From assembly GCA_963809765.1 (NCBI GenBank), contig CAWEKT010000003.1, positions 806,001-870,000 on the forward strand: DNA of 64,000 nt. Direction: 5' to 3'. Below, one piece after another: positions 30,861-40,087 of the stretch. Position 1 is the first letter of the stretch. Each line of letters begins with the position of its first letter. Origin of the DNA: JACVRM01 sp963809765 (GTDB taxonomy: Bacteria > Actinomycetota > Thermoleophilia > Gaiellales > Gaiellaceae). The notes beneath the pieces are model-generated. The model ran no database searches. It saw nothing but the letters and a program-made list of their open reading frames with translations, and had not been told where the DNA came from. The position numbers and the translations under genes were made by a program.

Positions 30861-31751
30861 CCGCGCGCGCCACCGGCCTGGGCGCCACCCGCTCCACCGG
30901 CGTGCGCACTCGTGCGGGCCGCCCGACCGCACCAGTGGACGAAGAACCTGCTGCTCTTCGCCGGGCTGCTCTTCTCCGGGCGCTTCCAGGAGCCCGAGTA
31001 CTGGCCCGAGGCGCTGACGATCTTCGCCGCGTACTGCGCGGCGTCCAGCGCCGCCTACCTGTTCAACGACGTTCGCGACGCCGAGCTCGACCGCGCTCAC
31101 CAGCGCAAGCGGCAGCGACCGATCGCGGCGGGCGAGCTCGGCGCCAGGGGAGCGCTGGCCGGCTCGGCCGCGCTCGCCGCGCTCGCGCTCGGCCTCGCCG
31201 GCCTGGTCGGAGCGTCGTCCGCCCTCCTGCTCGCGGCCTTCCTCGCCCTGCAGGTCGCCTACAGCGCCTCTCTCAAGCACGTCGTGCTCGCCGACGTCGT
31301 CGCGATCGCCCTGCTGTTCGTGATCCGCGCTGCGGCCGGCGCAGTCGCTGTCGACGTGCTTCTGTCCTGGTGGCTGGTCGTCTGCACCGCGCTGCTGGCT
31401 CTGTTCCTCGCGCTCGCCAAGCGCGATGCCGAGCTGAGCGGAGCGACGGCGAGCGCGACCAGGCCGGTCCTCACCCGGTACGCTCGCGCGCGGCTCGACG
31501 TGCTCGTGCCGGCGGCGGGCGACGGCCGCGCTCGCCGCCTACGTCGCGTACGCGTTCAGCGGGCCAACAGCCCCCCGATGGCCGTGACGATCCCACCGGC
31601 GGCAGCCGGGATTGTTCGCTACGCCGTGCTGGTCCGGCGGCACGGCCAGGCGGAGGAGCCCGAGCGACTCCTCGCCCACGACGGGCCCTTGCTCGCGACG
31701 CTGCTGGTGTGGGCCGTGCTGGCCGCAGCCGTCCTCGCGACGGAGGTCTGA
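30857..31751 (+). CDS. UbiA-family prenyltransferase, decaprenyl-phosphate phosphoribosyltransferase-like (frameshifts)
   Basis: An integral membrane enzyme that moves a group onto a polyprenyl carrier. Motifs: AARPHQWTKNLLLFAGLLFS at the start, NDVRDAELDRAHQRKRQRP (first Asp-rich motif) near residue 55, and SLKHVVLADVVAIALLFVIR (second). RPHQWTKN with NDVRDxExDR is characteristic of DPPR synthases, which give the precursor of polyprenyl-phospho-arabinose. The GTG at 30857 overlaps the preceding stop but is in another frame; the domain runs from 30912. Two indels near 31525 and 31575 compensate, one removing a base from a C-run, which speaks for sequencing error. Confidence 0.8.
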
Positions 31752-31773
31752 GGCCAAACCGATGCCGGCACGC

Positions 31774-33639
31774 TCATGAGCACGCCGGCAGCCGCTCCTC
31801 GCCGCAGAGCCGGCGCTCGAACTCGGCGAAGCTCAGCGGCCGCGTTGGCCGGTACAGCTCGACCGGCGGGTGGTCGTACACCCAGAACGCCTCCTCGGCG
31901 CCGAGATCGTCGATCGAGAGGCCGAGCAGCTCGGGCTTCGACTCGAACCGGGCCGCCAGCCGCCAGCCGAGCCGCTCCCCACGCAGGAGCTCGTAGAAGC
32001 GGGTCATGAGCGGGAAGCGATCCGGCAGGCGCCCGATCGTGTTCCAGGCGCGCGGCGAGCTGAGCACGTAGAGGTCGGCATCCGTGAGTCGTTCGTGGAG
32101 CAGCCGCAGCTTGGCGGCGTCGTCGGCATCGAACACCGGCAGCTCGCGGAACTCGTACTCCGGCGAGCCGCCCGCCGGCAGGCCGTCGTCCCAGTGCTCG
32201 TTGACGATGACGGACCCGGACGGGAGCGAGGCGTGGATCCACTCGCTGGCGGCAACGCGAGTGTGGGGCCCCCTGTAGACGGCTGTGAACGCGACGGCCC
32301 AGGCCAGTGTGACCGCGAGCACGGCACCGGCCACCACGGGACGCGCGACGCCGTACCGCCCGAGCGCGAGGATGGCCGCGGCAGCCGCGAGGCAGAGAAA
32401 CGGCACCACCGGCACGAGGTAGCGAAGCGTGTGCACGAAGCGAGAACCGAAGTAGAAGAAACTGATCACCACGTAGGCGACGAGCATCAGCGCGACGACG
32501 ACGGCGACCTGCTGCCCCTCGAGGTGGCGGCGCCGGCGCACCAGCGCGCGGCCCGCCGCAACCGCCAGGACAGCCAGACCCGCGACCGCCGTCAGGCCGA
32601 GCGCCGGCCCGAGACCCCAGCCGAGCACGTTGCGCGCCGGAGCCACGACCCGGTCGGAGAGCAGCCACTGGTACGCCGGCGGGTACAGGAACTCTCCGGC
32701 GACCGCCGCGTCCTGCTCTTCCAGGGCCGTGCGAAAGTTCGAGTTGAGGTGCACGTTCAGCCAGCTCGGCTCCGCGAACGCGTACGGCGAGGTCAGGCGG
32801 AAAGCCATGTACGCGCCGAAAGCAAGGACGAGACACTCCGCGGCCAGGCGGAGGACGCGAGACAGCAGCGGGTCGCGCCGGGCGAGCGCGCGGCCGCCGA
32901 GCGCGACGGCCACCGGCAGGAGCAGCAGGCCGCCGCTCAGCTTCGCCGAGATCGCGGCCCCGACGGCAACCCCGAGTCCGAGCACGAGCAGGTACGAGGC
33001 GCGGTCGCTGAGCTCGCGCTCGGCGGCATGTGCCGCGAGCAGGAAGGCGAGCAGCCCGAAGAAGACGAGCCAGCTCTCGACCGTGAAGAAGTGCGCGTGC
33101 TGGATCGCGGTGACCGAGAGGGCGTAGAGCGCGCCCGCAAGCAGGGCGGAGAGATTGGCGGCACGCCTCCCGGCCGGGGCGAAGAGCAGGCGCCCGATGA
33201 GAAAGACGAGCACGACCGAGCCGATGTCCAGCAGTGCGCTCAAGTGCCGACCGACGAGGTAGAGCTCGGCGTAGTCGTCTCGCCCGACGATCGTCGCCAC
33301 GAGCTTCGTTCCGAACAGCGGTAGCTGCCCGTAGAGGTAGGCGCGGCCGGAGTCGACGTTGTAGGGCGAGAGCGGCGAGCCGTCGACGTCGAAGTACTCG
33401 GCCACGGTCGAGGGGCCTCGGACGTCGTTGCCGACGATGCTGAGATAGCGCTCGTCGGGATGCAGGTGGCGACCCTCGTCCCAGTCGAGGCCCGTGAGCC
33501 GCAGCGTCACGCCGACGCCAACCGCCACCGCCAGAACGGCGTACGCGAGCGGCGGCAGCGCTGCGCGCCAGCTGCGCGCACCGGCGGAGGCGCCCAGGTC
33601 GCTCAGGCGCGGCAGGCGGGCGAGCGCGCGCGGCTCCAC
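31774..33639 (-). CDS. Glycosyltransferase family 39 (PMT-type) membrane protein
   Basis: About 621 residues with eleven or more hydrophobic helices; intact, unlike its neighbours. The first extracellular loop holds the catalytic acid motif DEGRHLHPDERYLSIVGND, typical of GT-C family 39 enzymes, which use polyprenyl-phosphate sugars. The C-terminal soluble part reads ASEWIHASLPSGSVIVNEHW and YVLSSPRAWNTIGRLPDRF. The frame is open to 33726, but that start would overlap the divergent gene; GTG at 33639 (six bases after GACAAT) is preferred. It is convergent with the UbiA gene. Confidence 0.85.
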   Translation of the reverse strand: MEPRALARLPRLSDLGASAGARSWRAALPPLAYAVLAVAVGVGVTLRLTGLDWDEGRHLHPDERYLSIVGNDVRGPSTVAEYFDVDGSPLSPYNVDSGRAYLYGQLPLFGTKLVATIVGRDDYAELYLVGRHLSALLDIGSVVLVFLIGRLLFAPAGRRAANLSALLAGALYALSVTAIQHAHFFTVESWLVFFGLLAFLLAAHAAERELSDRASYLLVLGLGVAVGAAISAKLSGGLLLLPVAVALGGRALARRDPLLSRVLRLAAECLVLAFGAYMAFRLTSPYAFAEPSWLNVHLNSNFRTALEEQDAAVAGEFLYPPAYQWLLSDRVVAPARNVLGWGLGPALGLTAVAGLAVLAVAAGRALVRRRRHLEGQQVAVVVALMLVAYVVISFFYFGSRFVHTLRYLVPVVPFLCLAAAAAILALGRYGVARPVVAGAVLAVTLAWAVAFTAVYRGPHTRVAASEWIHASLPSGSVIVNEHWDDGLPAGGSPEYEFRELPVFDADDAAKLRLLHERLTDADLYVLSSPRAWNTIGRLPDRFPLMTRFYELLRGERLGWRLAARFESKPELLGLSIDDLGAEEAFWVYDHPPVELYRPTRPLSFAEFERRLCGEERLPACS

Positions 33640-33724
33640 CACCCGATTGTCCCAGCTGGATGACGCTCGGCCGTCACGCTGGCACCGCTGCGGTAGCGTC
33701 GGTCTCGGCCCGAGGGGCCACGCC

Positions 33725-34867
33725 ATGCGGATCCTGACCGTTCTCGACTACTACCACCCGCACTGGACCGGCCTCACGGTGAACGCACAGCTGATCGCGG
33801 AGGGGCTCGCGCGACGCGGACACGAGGTCACCGTCCTCACGGTCCGCCACGACCCGCAGTCCCCGCCGCGCGAGATCCATCGCGACGTCGCCGTCGTGCG
33901 CACGCAGCCGCTCGCGCGGTTCAGCCGCGGCCTCCTTTCGCCGGCGCTGCCCGCGGCCGCCTACCGGCTGATCCCGCAGAGCGACGTGGTGCACATGCAC
34001 ACGCCGATGATCGAGGCGCTGCTCGTCGCGGCCCTTTGCCGCGCCCGGCGGCGGCCGCTCGTGATGACGCACCAGGGCGACCTCGTCATGCCCTCTGGCG
34101 TCCTGAACGCGGTCATCCAGCGGGCCGGCAACGCCATGCTGGCCGCGGCCGCGCGGCTCTCGACCCGGGTGACGACGTTCACCCGCGACTACGCCGAGCA
34201 CTCGCCGGTTCTGCGGCCGGCACTCGAGACGCTCGTGCCGCTCCTCCCGCCGATCACGATGCCCGAGCCCGATGCCGAGGAGGTAGAGCGCGTCCGTGCG
34301 CTAATCAGCGGTCGCCCGATCGTCGGCTTCGCCGGCCGGTTCGTCGAGGAGAAGGGCTTCGACTTCCTGCTGCGCGCGATCCCGTCCGTGCTCGAGGCGG
34401 CGCCGGAAACGCAGTTCGCCTTCGCCGGCGAGCACGACATGCGCTACGAGCGGTTCTTCGAGCGCTGCGCGCCGCTGCTCGAGCCGTGGCGCGACCGCGT
34501 TCACCTCCTCGGCCTGATCCGGGACCGCCGGCGCATCGCGAGCTTCTACGCCGCCTGTGACGTGGTGGTCGTCCCGAGCCGGACGGACTGCTTCGCCAGT
34601 GTGCTGGTCGAAGCGATGCTGAGCGGCACGCCGGTGGTCGCCAGCGACATTCCCGGCACACGTCAGGCCGTCGCGCTCACGGGCATGGGAACGACCGTGC
34701 GGCCACGTGACCCGGCCTCGCTCGCAGCCGGGATCACCGACGTGCTCCGTAACCGGGAGCGCTACGCCGCTGCCGCGCCGAAGGCGGCCGAGGTGTTCGA
34801 CGCGGAGCGCACACTCGACCGCTACGAGGAGCTGCTGGACGCGGCCGCCGGGACGGATGAGCCGTAG
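33725..34867 (+). CDS. Glycosyltransferase family 4 (group 1)
   Basis: 380 residues. GT-B fold, cytoplasmic. The N-domain starts MRILTVLDYYHPHWTGLTV with GHEVTVLTVRHDP; the C-domain has GFAGRFVEEKGFDFLLRAI and the E-x7-E motif in DCFASVLVEAMLSGTPVVAS. The sugar donor cannot be told. GAGGGG stands about ten bases before the ATG. It is the first of a two-gene set, its stop overlapping the start of the methyltransferase. Confidence 0.92.
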   Translation: MRILTVLDYYHPHWTGLTVNAQLIAEGLARRGHEVTVLTVRHDPQSPPREIHRDVAVVRTQPLARFSRGLLSPALPAAAYRLIPQSDVVHMHTPMIEALLVAALCRARRRPLVMTHQGDLVMPSGVLNAVIQRAGNAMLAAAARLSTRVTTFTRDYAEHSPVLRPALETLVPLLPPITMPEPDAEEVERVRALISGRPIVGFAGRFVEEKGFDFLLRAIPSVLEAAPETQFAFAGEHDMRYERFFERCAPLLEPWRDRVHLLGLIRDRRRIASFYAACDVVVVPSRTDCFASVLVEAMLSGTPVVASDIPGTRQAVALTGMGTTVRPRDPASLAAGITDVLRNRERYAAAAPKAAEVFDAERTLDRYEELLDAAAGTDEP

Positions 34868-35729
34868 CTTCGCGACGCTCGCGCCGGCCGACCTCGCGCT
34901 GGTCGACGAGTTGCTCGGCAACGAGTCCGACATGGCGTTTCGACGCCGGGTGCCGATCCTGCTCGACTACCTGGAGCTCGAGCCGGGCGAGCGTGTCCTC
35001 GACTGCGGCTGCGGGATGGGCTTCCACCTGCTCGTCCTGGCGGCGCTTCGTGACCTGCGGCTCGTTGGACTCGACCCCGACGCCGGGCGGCTCGAACAGG
35101 CACAGCGCGAAGTGCCCGAGGCCGAGCTGGTGGAAGGCGACGCGCAGTCGCTCCCCTTTGCCGACGAGAGCTTCGACAAGGTGCTGATGACGGAGGTGCT
35201 CGAGCACATCCCCGACGACCGGCGGGCCCTGGCCGAGGTGCGGCGTGTCCTCCGCCCCGGCGGCGTGCTGGCGCTCTCGGTGCCGAACAGCCGCTACCCG
35301 TTCTGGTGGGATCCGATCAACGGCATCTGGAGCCGCCTCGGCGGCGCACCGATCCGCCGCGGGCCGCTGGTCGGGATCTGGTCGCTCCACGAGCGGCTGT
35401 ACACGAGGGAGGAGCTCGTCGAGCGCGTTGAGACGGCGGGGTTCCAGGTCGAGCGCGCGGAGGAGACGACGCACTACGCCTTCCCCTTCAGCCACTTCCT
35501 CGTCTACGGCGTCGGCAAGCCCCTGCTCGAGCGAGGCCTCCTGCCCGAGCCGCTCCGCCGCAGCGCCGACCGCTTCCGCGGGCGCGAGAACGACGGGAGG
35601 CTGCTGAATCCACTCAACGCGGCGCGGCGTGTGCTCCGCCTCGTCGACTCGCTGAACGACCGCCCGGGGGCCGCCCGCAAGCGGACGTACGTGAACGTGC
35701 TGGTCAAGGCCCGCCGCCCGCCCGGCTGA
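34857..35729 (+). CDS. Class I SAM-dependent methyltransferase
   Basis: 290 residues. SAM-binding motif I VLDCGCGMGFHLLVL near residue 52, motif II region VGLDPDAGRLEQAQ, and the post-motif FDKVLMTEVLEHIPDDRR place it among class I Methyltransf_11 enzymes. The C-terminal region (RYPFWWDPINGIWSRLGG...FSHFLVYGVGKP) resembles methyltransferases found in glycan loci. The ATG at 34857 overlaps the glycosyltransferase end by 11 bases, so its substrate is likely the same glycan or lipid. It is convergent with the Agl23-like gene 17 bp away. Confidence 0.9.
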   Translation: MSRSFATLAPADLALVDELLGNESDMAFRRRVPILLDYLELEPGERVLDCGCGMGFHLLVLAALRDLRLVGLDPDAGRLEQAQREVPEAELVEGDAQSLPFADESFDKVLMTEVLEHIPDDRRALAEVRRVLRPGGVLALSVPNSRYPFWWDPINGIWSRLGGAPIRRGPLVGIWSLHERLYTREELVERVETAGFQVERAEETTHYAFPFSHFLVYGVGKPLLERGLLPEPLRRSADRFRGRENDGRLLNPLNAARRVLRLVDSLNDRPGAARKRTYVNVLVKARRPPG

Positions 35730-35746
35730 GGCGCGCGTTCCGGCGC

Positions 35747-37418
35747 CTACGGGCGGGCGAGCCCGTCGCGCACGTAGATCCACTCGTCCATGTAGCCGAG
35801 CGGCCCCCACGGCTCGCGCGTGGCGAGCCAGCGCGCCCACTCCCGCGGCGAGGCGCCGTACTCGGGCACCCACCACTCGCGCAGATGGAAGCGGCGGCCG
35901 GTGAAGCCGTCGAGCTCCGGGGCGAGCCGCTCGTGGTTGGGGTCGGCGACCAGGACGACGTCCGCGTCGCCCGGGCCTGGTGCCGGCGAACGAGAAGTCG
36001 GGATAGGCAACCGGGAGGTCACGCAGGTACCACGCCCACGGCCAGGTCGTGCCGCCCCAGCCGTCGGCCGAGATGCGGATGCGGCGCCCTTCCTCCTCGA
36101 CGAGCTCGCGGTCGATGCGCCGCGATCGTGCGGCGGACGTCCTGCACGTCGTCGGAGGTCTGCACGTAGACGAGCAGCTCGCGCGGGTCGGCGGGACGCT
36201 GGTACGACAGCCCGAAGGCGGCCGCCGCGGACGCAACCACACCGAGTGGCCGTGGCGCCGAGCGCGACCTTCGCCCAGACGCGCCGGCGGGCGCTCCAGA
36301 GCGCGCCGAACCCGATGCCTGCGAGCAGCACGAGCGGCAGCAGCGAGTGCAGGATCAGCCACGGCATCCGCTCGCTCGCCCACGAGTAGACGACGAGCTG
36401 GCCGACGAAGCCCCAGACGAGCAGCGCACCGACGACGCCAAGCCGTTTGAGCGCGACGACCGCACCGACGGCGGCGAGCGCGAGCACGAGCCACTCGTAG
36501 GCCGGCACGACGAGGAGGTAGTAGAACCACGGCTGGCCGCCGCGGTTGACGTCCTGCTGGCCGAGCCAGTACTCGATGCTGCCGTAGAGGCCGTCACGGA
36601 GGCCCTGCGGATTGGTGAAGAACGTGGTGAACAGCACCGTGTAGACGGCGAGGAAGGTGGCGCCGGCCCAGAGCCACGCGTCGCGCCCGACGCCCACGAG
36701 CGTGGCGACGAGCGGCGCCTCGCGCAGCGGCCGGCCGGCGCGGCGTGCGGAGACGAGCTGGCGCACGACGAGCGCGACGAAGAAGCTGCCGAAGACGAAG
36801 ACCGTGATGTAGGTGGTCTCCTTGGTTGCGAAGGCGAGGGCGAGGGCGCCGAGGATCGCCGCCGGATGCCAGCGCCGCGGCTCGGTCAGGAAGCGGATCA
36901 CGAGCACGATCAGCAGCAGGTCGATGAAGGCGACGTAGGCGTCCTCGCGCGCGAAGCGGTTGAAGTAGAGGAAGCTCGGGCTGAGGCACAGCGCGACCGA
37001 CGCGGAGAGAGCGGCGACGTTGCCGAGCTGCCGCCGGAGGAAGAGCGGCAGGAGCACGGTCGCGGCGCCGACGAGCGCCGGTGCCACCCGGGCCGCCGCG
37101 TCCCCGACCCCGAGGATCATGTAGGCGAGGCTGGTCAGGTAGATCTGGACCGGGCCGTGGTAGATCGGGTCGTACTCGTACCCCTCGCCCGAGACCAGGC
37201 GCCAGGCGAACCACGCGTGGAGGCTCTCGTCGTGGTGCAGCGGCTTGTCGCCGAGCTCCGCCAGCCGGAGCGCGAGCGCGGCAAGGGTCACGCCGGCGAA
37301 CGCGAGCGTCCAGCGTTCGAAGCGGACGGCCCGGACGCGCTCGCAGCAGGCGGAGGCGCCGCAGCCGCTCGCCGCCGGTGCGCGCCGCGGAGACGCCCGG
37401 CTGCGCGGACGTGGTCAT
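35747..37418 (-). CDS. Agl23-like (TIGR03663) glycosyltransferase/flippase-associated membrane protein (frameshifts)
   Basis: From ATG 37418 a basic leader runs into RVRAVRFERWTLAFAGVTLA after an indel near 37345, then the long intact block TLAALALRLAELGDKPLHHDESLHAWFAWRL, ATKETTYITVFVFGSFFVAL, WSARRRVWAKVALGA. This is the DxxLHHDESxHAWF motif region of TIGR03663, GT-C-like proteins linked to N-glycan transfer in archaea. An indel pair near 36230 and 35985 shifts and restores the frame, restoring RDLPVAYPDFSFAGT in between. The start overlaps the GT2 stop in an ATGA junction. Confidence 0.8.
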
Positions 37419-38135
37419 CGGCTCATTGTCGCCGCCGCCGGAGGCCCAGACCAGCGCGGAACGCGGAGCAGCTCGCCGAGCCCACGCAGGCTGAAAGCGA
37501 CCAGACGGGCGCGGCGCAGGGTCGACGGCCCCGTGCCGGAGCGGCGCCGGTGGCGCACGGGCACCTCGACGACGCGCCAGCCGCGCCGGACGGCTCCGAC
37601 CGAGACGAGGATCGACGGCGCCAGCGCGCCGTCGCCGACGCGCGGGCCGAGGTCCTCCCAGACCTGTCGGCGCATGAGCCTGAAGGGCACGTTCGCGTCC
37701 GCGAGGCGGCGACCGGCGAGCAGCGGAGACGACCACCCTGACCGCGCGGGTGAGCAGCAGCCGGTGCCTCGGGTCCTGCCGGTCGACGCGGACGGCGAGC
37801 ACGAGATCGGCCCGGTCCCGCGCCTCCCAGAGCCGCCAGAAGTCCGCCAGGTCGAAGTGCCCGTCGGAGTCGAGCTGGAAGATCCAGTCCCCCTGCGCGG
37901 CGGCCAGCGCCCGGCGCACGGACGGGCCGTGGCCGCGATTGCGCTCGGCATGGACGACGTGCAGCCATGGCCGCTCGCCGCTCAGACGATCGAGCACGGA
38001 GCCGGACGCGTCGGTCGAGGCGTCGTCGACGACCGTGACGTCGGCAGGGCCATCCCAAGGCGCGATCACCTCGCGCTCCAGCTCGGCGAGCACGTCCTCG
38101 ATCGCCCCCGCTTCGTTGTACAGGGGCATCGCCAC
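37415..38135 (-). CDS. Glycosyltransferase family 2 (frameshifted)
   Basis: About 240 residues. MPLYNEAGAIEDVLAELERE, then TVVDDASTDASGSVLDRLSG, GHGPSVRRALAAAQGDWIFQ and QLDSDGHFDLADFWRLWEA show the nucleotide-sugar and DxD sites. The rest is in another frame: LADANVPFRLMRRQVWEDLG and VVEVPVRHRRRSGTGPST, after a break near 37715-37735. A GTG at 38135 follows the flavoprotein stop by 14 bases; an ATG at 38129 is an alternative. It probably charges a lipid carrier for the Agl23-like protein encoded next. Confidence 0.78.
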
Positions 38136-38149
38136 GGAGAGGGACTCGC

Positions 38150-39505
38150 CTACGCCGACCAGAGCTCCTCGGGACGTCCCTCGACGAGCCGCCGGGCGAC
38201 GTCGATCCCCATCTTGACGGCGTGATCCATGTTGCCGATCTCGTACCGCCAGGAGCCGAAGCGGCCGCGGGCGTGGATGCCGTGCTCGTCCAGCCACGGC
38301 TGGATGACCGCGAGCGCGCGGTCGCGGCCGCGTGTCGGCACCGGATAGGCGTACGGCGCGTCGACGGTGTGCACCGAGACGACGGGTGCCTCGGGATCGA
38401 CGAGACCGACTGCGACGAGCCCGCCGAGCACGCGCTCCTCGAGCTCGGCGTCGGGCGGTGCCTCGCCCGGCGCATAGGCCGTCTCGGTCAGGAAGGCGCT
38501 GAAGCTGCTCGTGTCCGAGCCTGGCACGTTCGCGGCCGCGTACTTGGCGAAGTTGGTGACGCGGTAGAACGGCACCTCGCCCGGGAAGTAGAGCCACGAG
38601 CGGTCGTCCGCGAGCGGCTGGCCGACGCCGACGCCGACCATCTTGATGCCGTTGTGGCGCAGCTCCCGCGCCGCCGCCCGCAGCTCGTCCGGGCACGGGC
38701 GCAGGCTCGCCACCACCCGGTCGAGCGGCGCCGTCGTGACCAGCGCTCCGTAGGGCTCTCGCCGGCCGTCGGCCGTCTCGATCTCGCGCGCCCCGGCGTC
38801 GACGGCGACGACCTCGCGTCCGTACTGGATCTTCGAGCCGAGCTGCTCGGCGAGCCTCCGGTAGATCTCGCCCGTGCCGCCCCGGCGCGGAAAGCGGAAG
38901 GTCGAGTTCGGGCCCCAGCCCAGGTCGTCGCGTCCCTCCTCGAGGTTGCGCAGCGCCCTGGCCGGATCGGGCACGCTGACCCGCTCGGCGATCCAGCCGG
39001 CGCTCATCTCGGCGAGCGGCGTCGCCCAGACCTTCCGGTTGTACGGGAGCATGAACGTCTCCGCGATGGCCCGGCCGAACGTGGCCACGATCCAGGCCTC
39101 GAAGTCCAGGTCGGACTGGCCGCCGGGTGCATCGACGAACTCCTGGGCGCAGCGCCTCGCCACCTCGGGCTCGAGGTAGCGGAGGTTGTTCTGGAAGGGG
39201 TAGGGGACCCAGCGGTCGCCGACCAGCACGTAGGAGGAGCGCTCGTGCTCCTCGACGTCGTCTCCCAGCGTCTCCTCGAGCAGCGCGTCGAACTCGCCGT
39301 AGTGGCTGAAGACGACGTGGCCGCCGATGTCCCAGGTGAAGCCCGCAGGATCGACGACGGACGAGGCATGACCACCGGCCGTCTCGTCGCGCTCGAGGAG
39401 GAGCCAGTCGTCGTGCCCGAGCCGGGACAGCTCGCGGGCGCATGCCAGGCCGCACGGCCCGGCGCCGACGATGACGATCCGGCCCGTCGCCGCGCCCTCC
39501 CCCAT
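38150..39505 (-). CDS. FAD/NAD(P)-binding flavoprotein, UDP-galactopyranose mutase-like
   Basis: 451 residues, intact. The N-terminus holds the dinucleotide-binding GAGPCGLACARELSRLG followed by LLLERDETAGGHASSVVDPA, in which GGHA binds the FAD phosphates. FTWDIGGHVVFSHYGEFD and RWVPYPFQNNLRYL occur in UGM-like and protoporphyrinogen-oxidase-like proteins acting on nucleotide sugars. The end GSWRYEIGNMDHAVKMGID is the C-terminal FAD motif. TAGCAT stands seven bases before the ATG. It is the first gene of a three-gene envelope operon. Confidence 0.88.
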   Translation of the reverse strand: MGEGAATGRIVIVGAGPCGLACARELSRLGHDDWLLLERDETAGGHASSVVDPAGFTWDIGGHVVFSHYGEFDALLEETLGDDVEEHERSSYVLVGDRWVPYPFQNNLRYLEPEVARRCAQEFVDAPGGQSDLDFEAWIVATFGRAIAETFMLPYNRKVWATPLAEMSAGWIAERVSVPDPARALRNLEEGRDDLGWGPNSTFRFPRRGGTGEIYRRLAEQLGSKIQYGREVVAVDAGAREIETADGRREPYGALVTTAPLDRVVASLRPCPDELRAAARELRHNGIKMVGVGVGQPLADDRSWLYFPGEVPFYRVTNFAKYAAANVPGSDTSSFSAFLTETAYAPGEAPPDAELEERVLGGLVAVGLVDPEAPVVSVHTVDAPYAYPVPTRGRDRALAVIQPWLDEHGIHARGRFGSWRYEIGNMDHAVKMGIDVARRLVEGRPEELWSA

Positions 39506-39512
39506 GCCCTTG

Positions 39513-39518
39513 ATGCTA
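39513..39518 (-). promoter_or_regulatory. -10 element of the UGM-like flavoprotein gene
   Basis: Minus strand TAGCAT, seven bases, ATG at 39505. Confidence 0.45.
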
Positions 39519-40040
39519 AAGCGGTTCCTCTCCGCGGACGGCCCGCTGCGCCCACTCGGCCCAGGCGAGCTTTGCCTCCGTGACGCGCAGCCCGTGCTCC
39601 AGCGCGATGCGGTAGGCGCGCTCCTTGTCGTCCACCCCCCTCGGCTGGAGCTCGATGCTGCGCAGCTCGTCGAGCAGCTGCTGCTGGTAGGCCGCCTCGC
39701 GCTCGAAGAAGCCCGCAGCCTCGTCTCGCTCGAGGAGCCAGACGAAGAAGGCGCGCAGCAGCGGGTCGTTCCGGCCGCCCCGGTCCGGGTCGGTCCCGCG
39801 GAGCCAGCGCCGCACCTCCTCCAGGCCGGCTTGCGTCGCGACGTAGGTCTTGGCGCCGCGCGGGCCGGTGCCCGTCTGCTCGATCAGGCCCGCGTCCTGC
39901 AGCCGCGCGAGCTCGGGGTAGATCTGGCTGTGGCTCGCCGGCCAGGCGTAGGCGAGCGAGCCGCGGAAGTGCTTCGTCAGCGCGTAGCCGGTTCGAGGGG
40001 CGTACGCGAGCGCGCCGAGGAGTGCGTGGCGGAGCGACAT
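39516..40040 (-). CDS. PadR-family transcriptional regulator
   Basis: 174 residues. The winged helix (about 1-85) is complete: SLRHALLGALAYAPRTGYAL, SHSQIYPELARLQDAGLIEQ, and the wing GAKTYVATQAGLEEVRRW. The C-terminal coiled-coil (ERDEAAGFFEREAAYQQQLLDELR) is the dimerisation domain of the larger PadR group. The ATG at 40040 is directly next to ATGT-N8-ACAT, the classic PadR operator. The gene is divergent from a secreted hydrolase, which is therefore its likely target along with itself. The 3' end overlaps the promoter of the flavoprotein gene. Confidence 0.92.
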   Translation of the reverse strand: MSLRHALLGALAYAPRTGYALTKHFRGSLAYAWPASHSQIYPELARLQDAGLIEQTGTGPRGAKTYVATQAGLEEVRRWLRGTDPDRGGRNDPLLRAFFVWLLERDEAAGFFEREAAYQQQLLDELRSIELQPRGVDDKERAYRIALEHGLRVTEAKLAWAEWAQRAVRGEEPL

Positions 40041-40056
40041 ATGTCTACTTTGACAT
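40041..40056. promoter_or_regulatory. PadR operator ATGT-N8-ACAT
   Basis: ATGT (40041-40044) and ACAT (40053-40056) with eight bases between, the published PadR consensus, immediately next to the padR ATG. The plus-strand TTGACA at 40050-40055 is inside it and, with TAGACC 17 bases on (40073-40078), makes a plausible promoter for the hydrolase. Binding would block both genes. Confidence 0.75.
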
Positions 40057-40087
40057 GTCGATTCAGACCTGATAGACCGATACGCGC

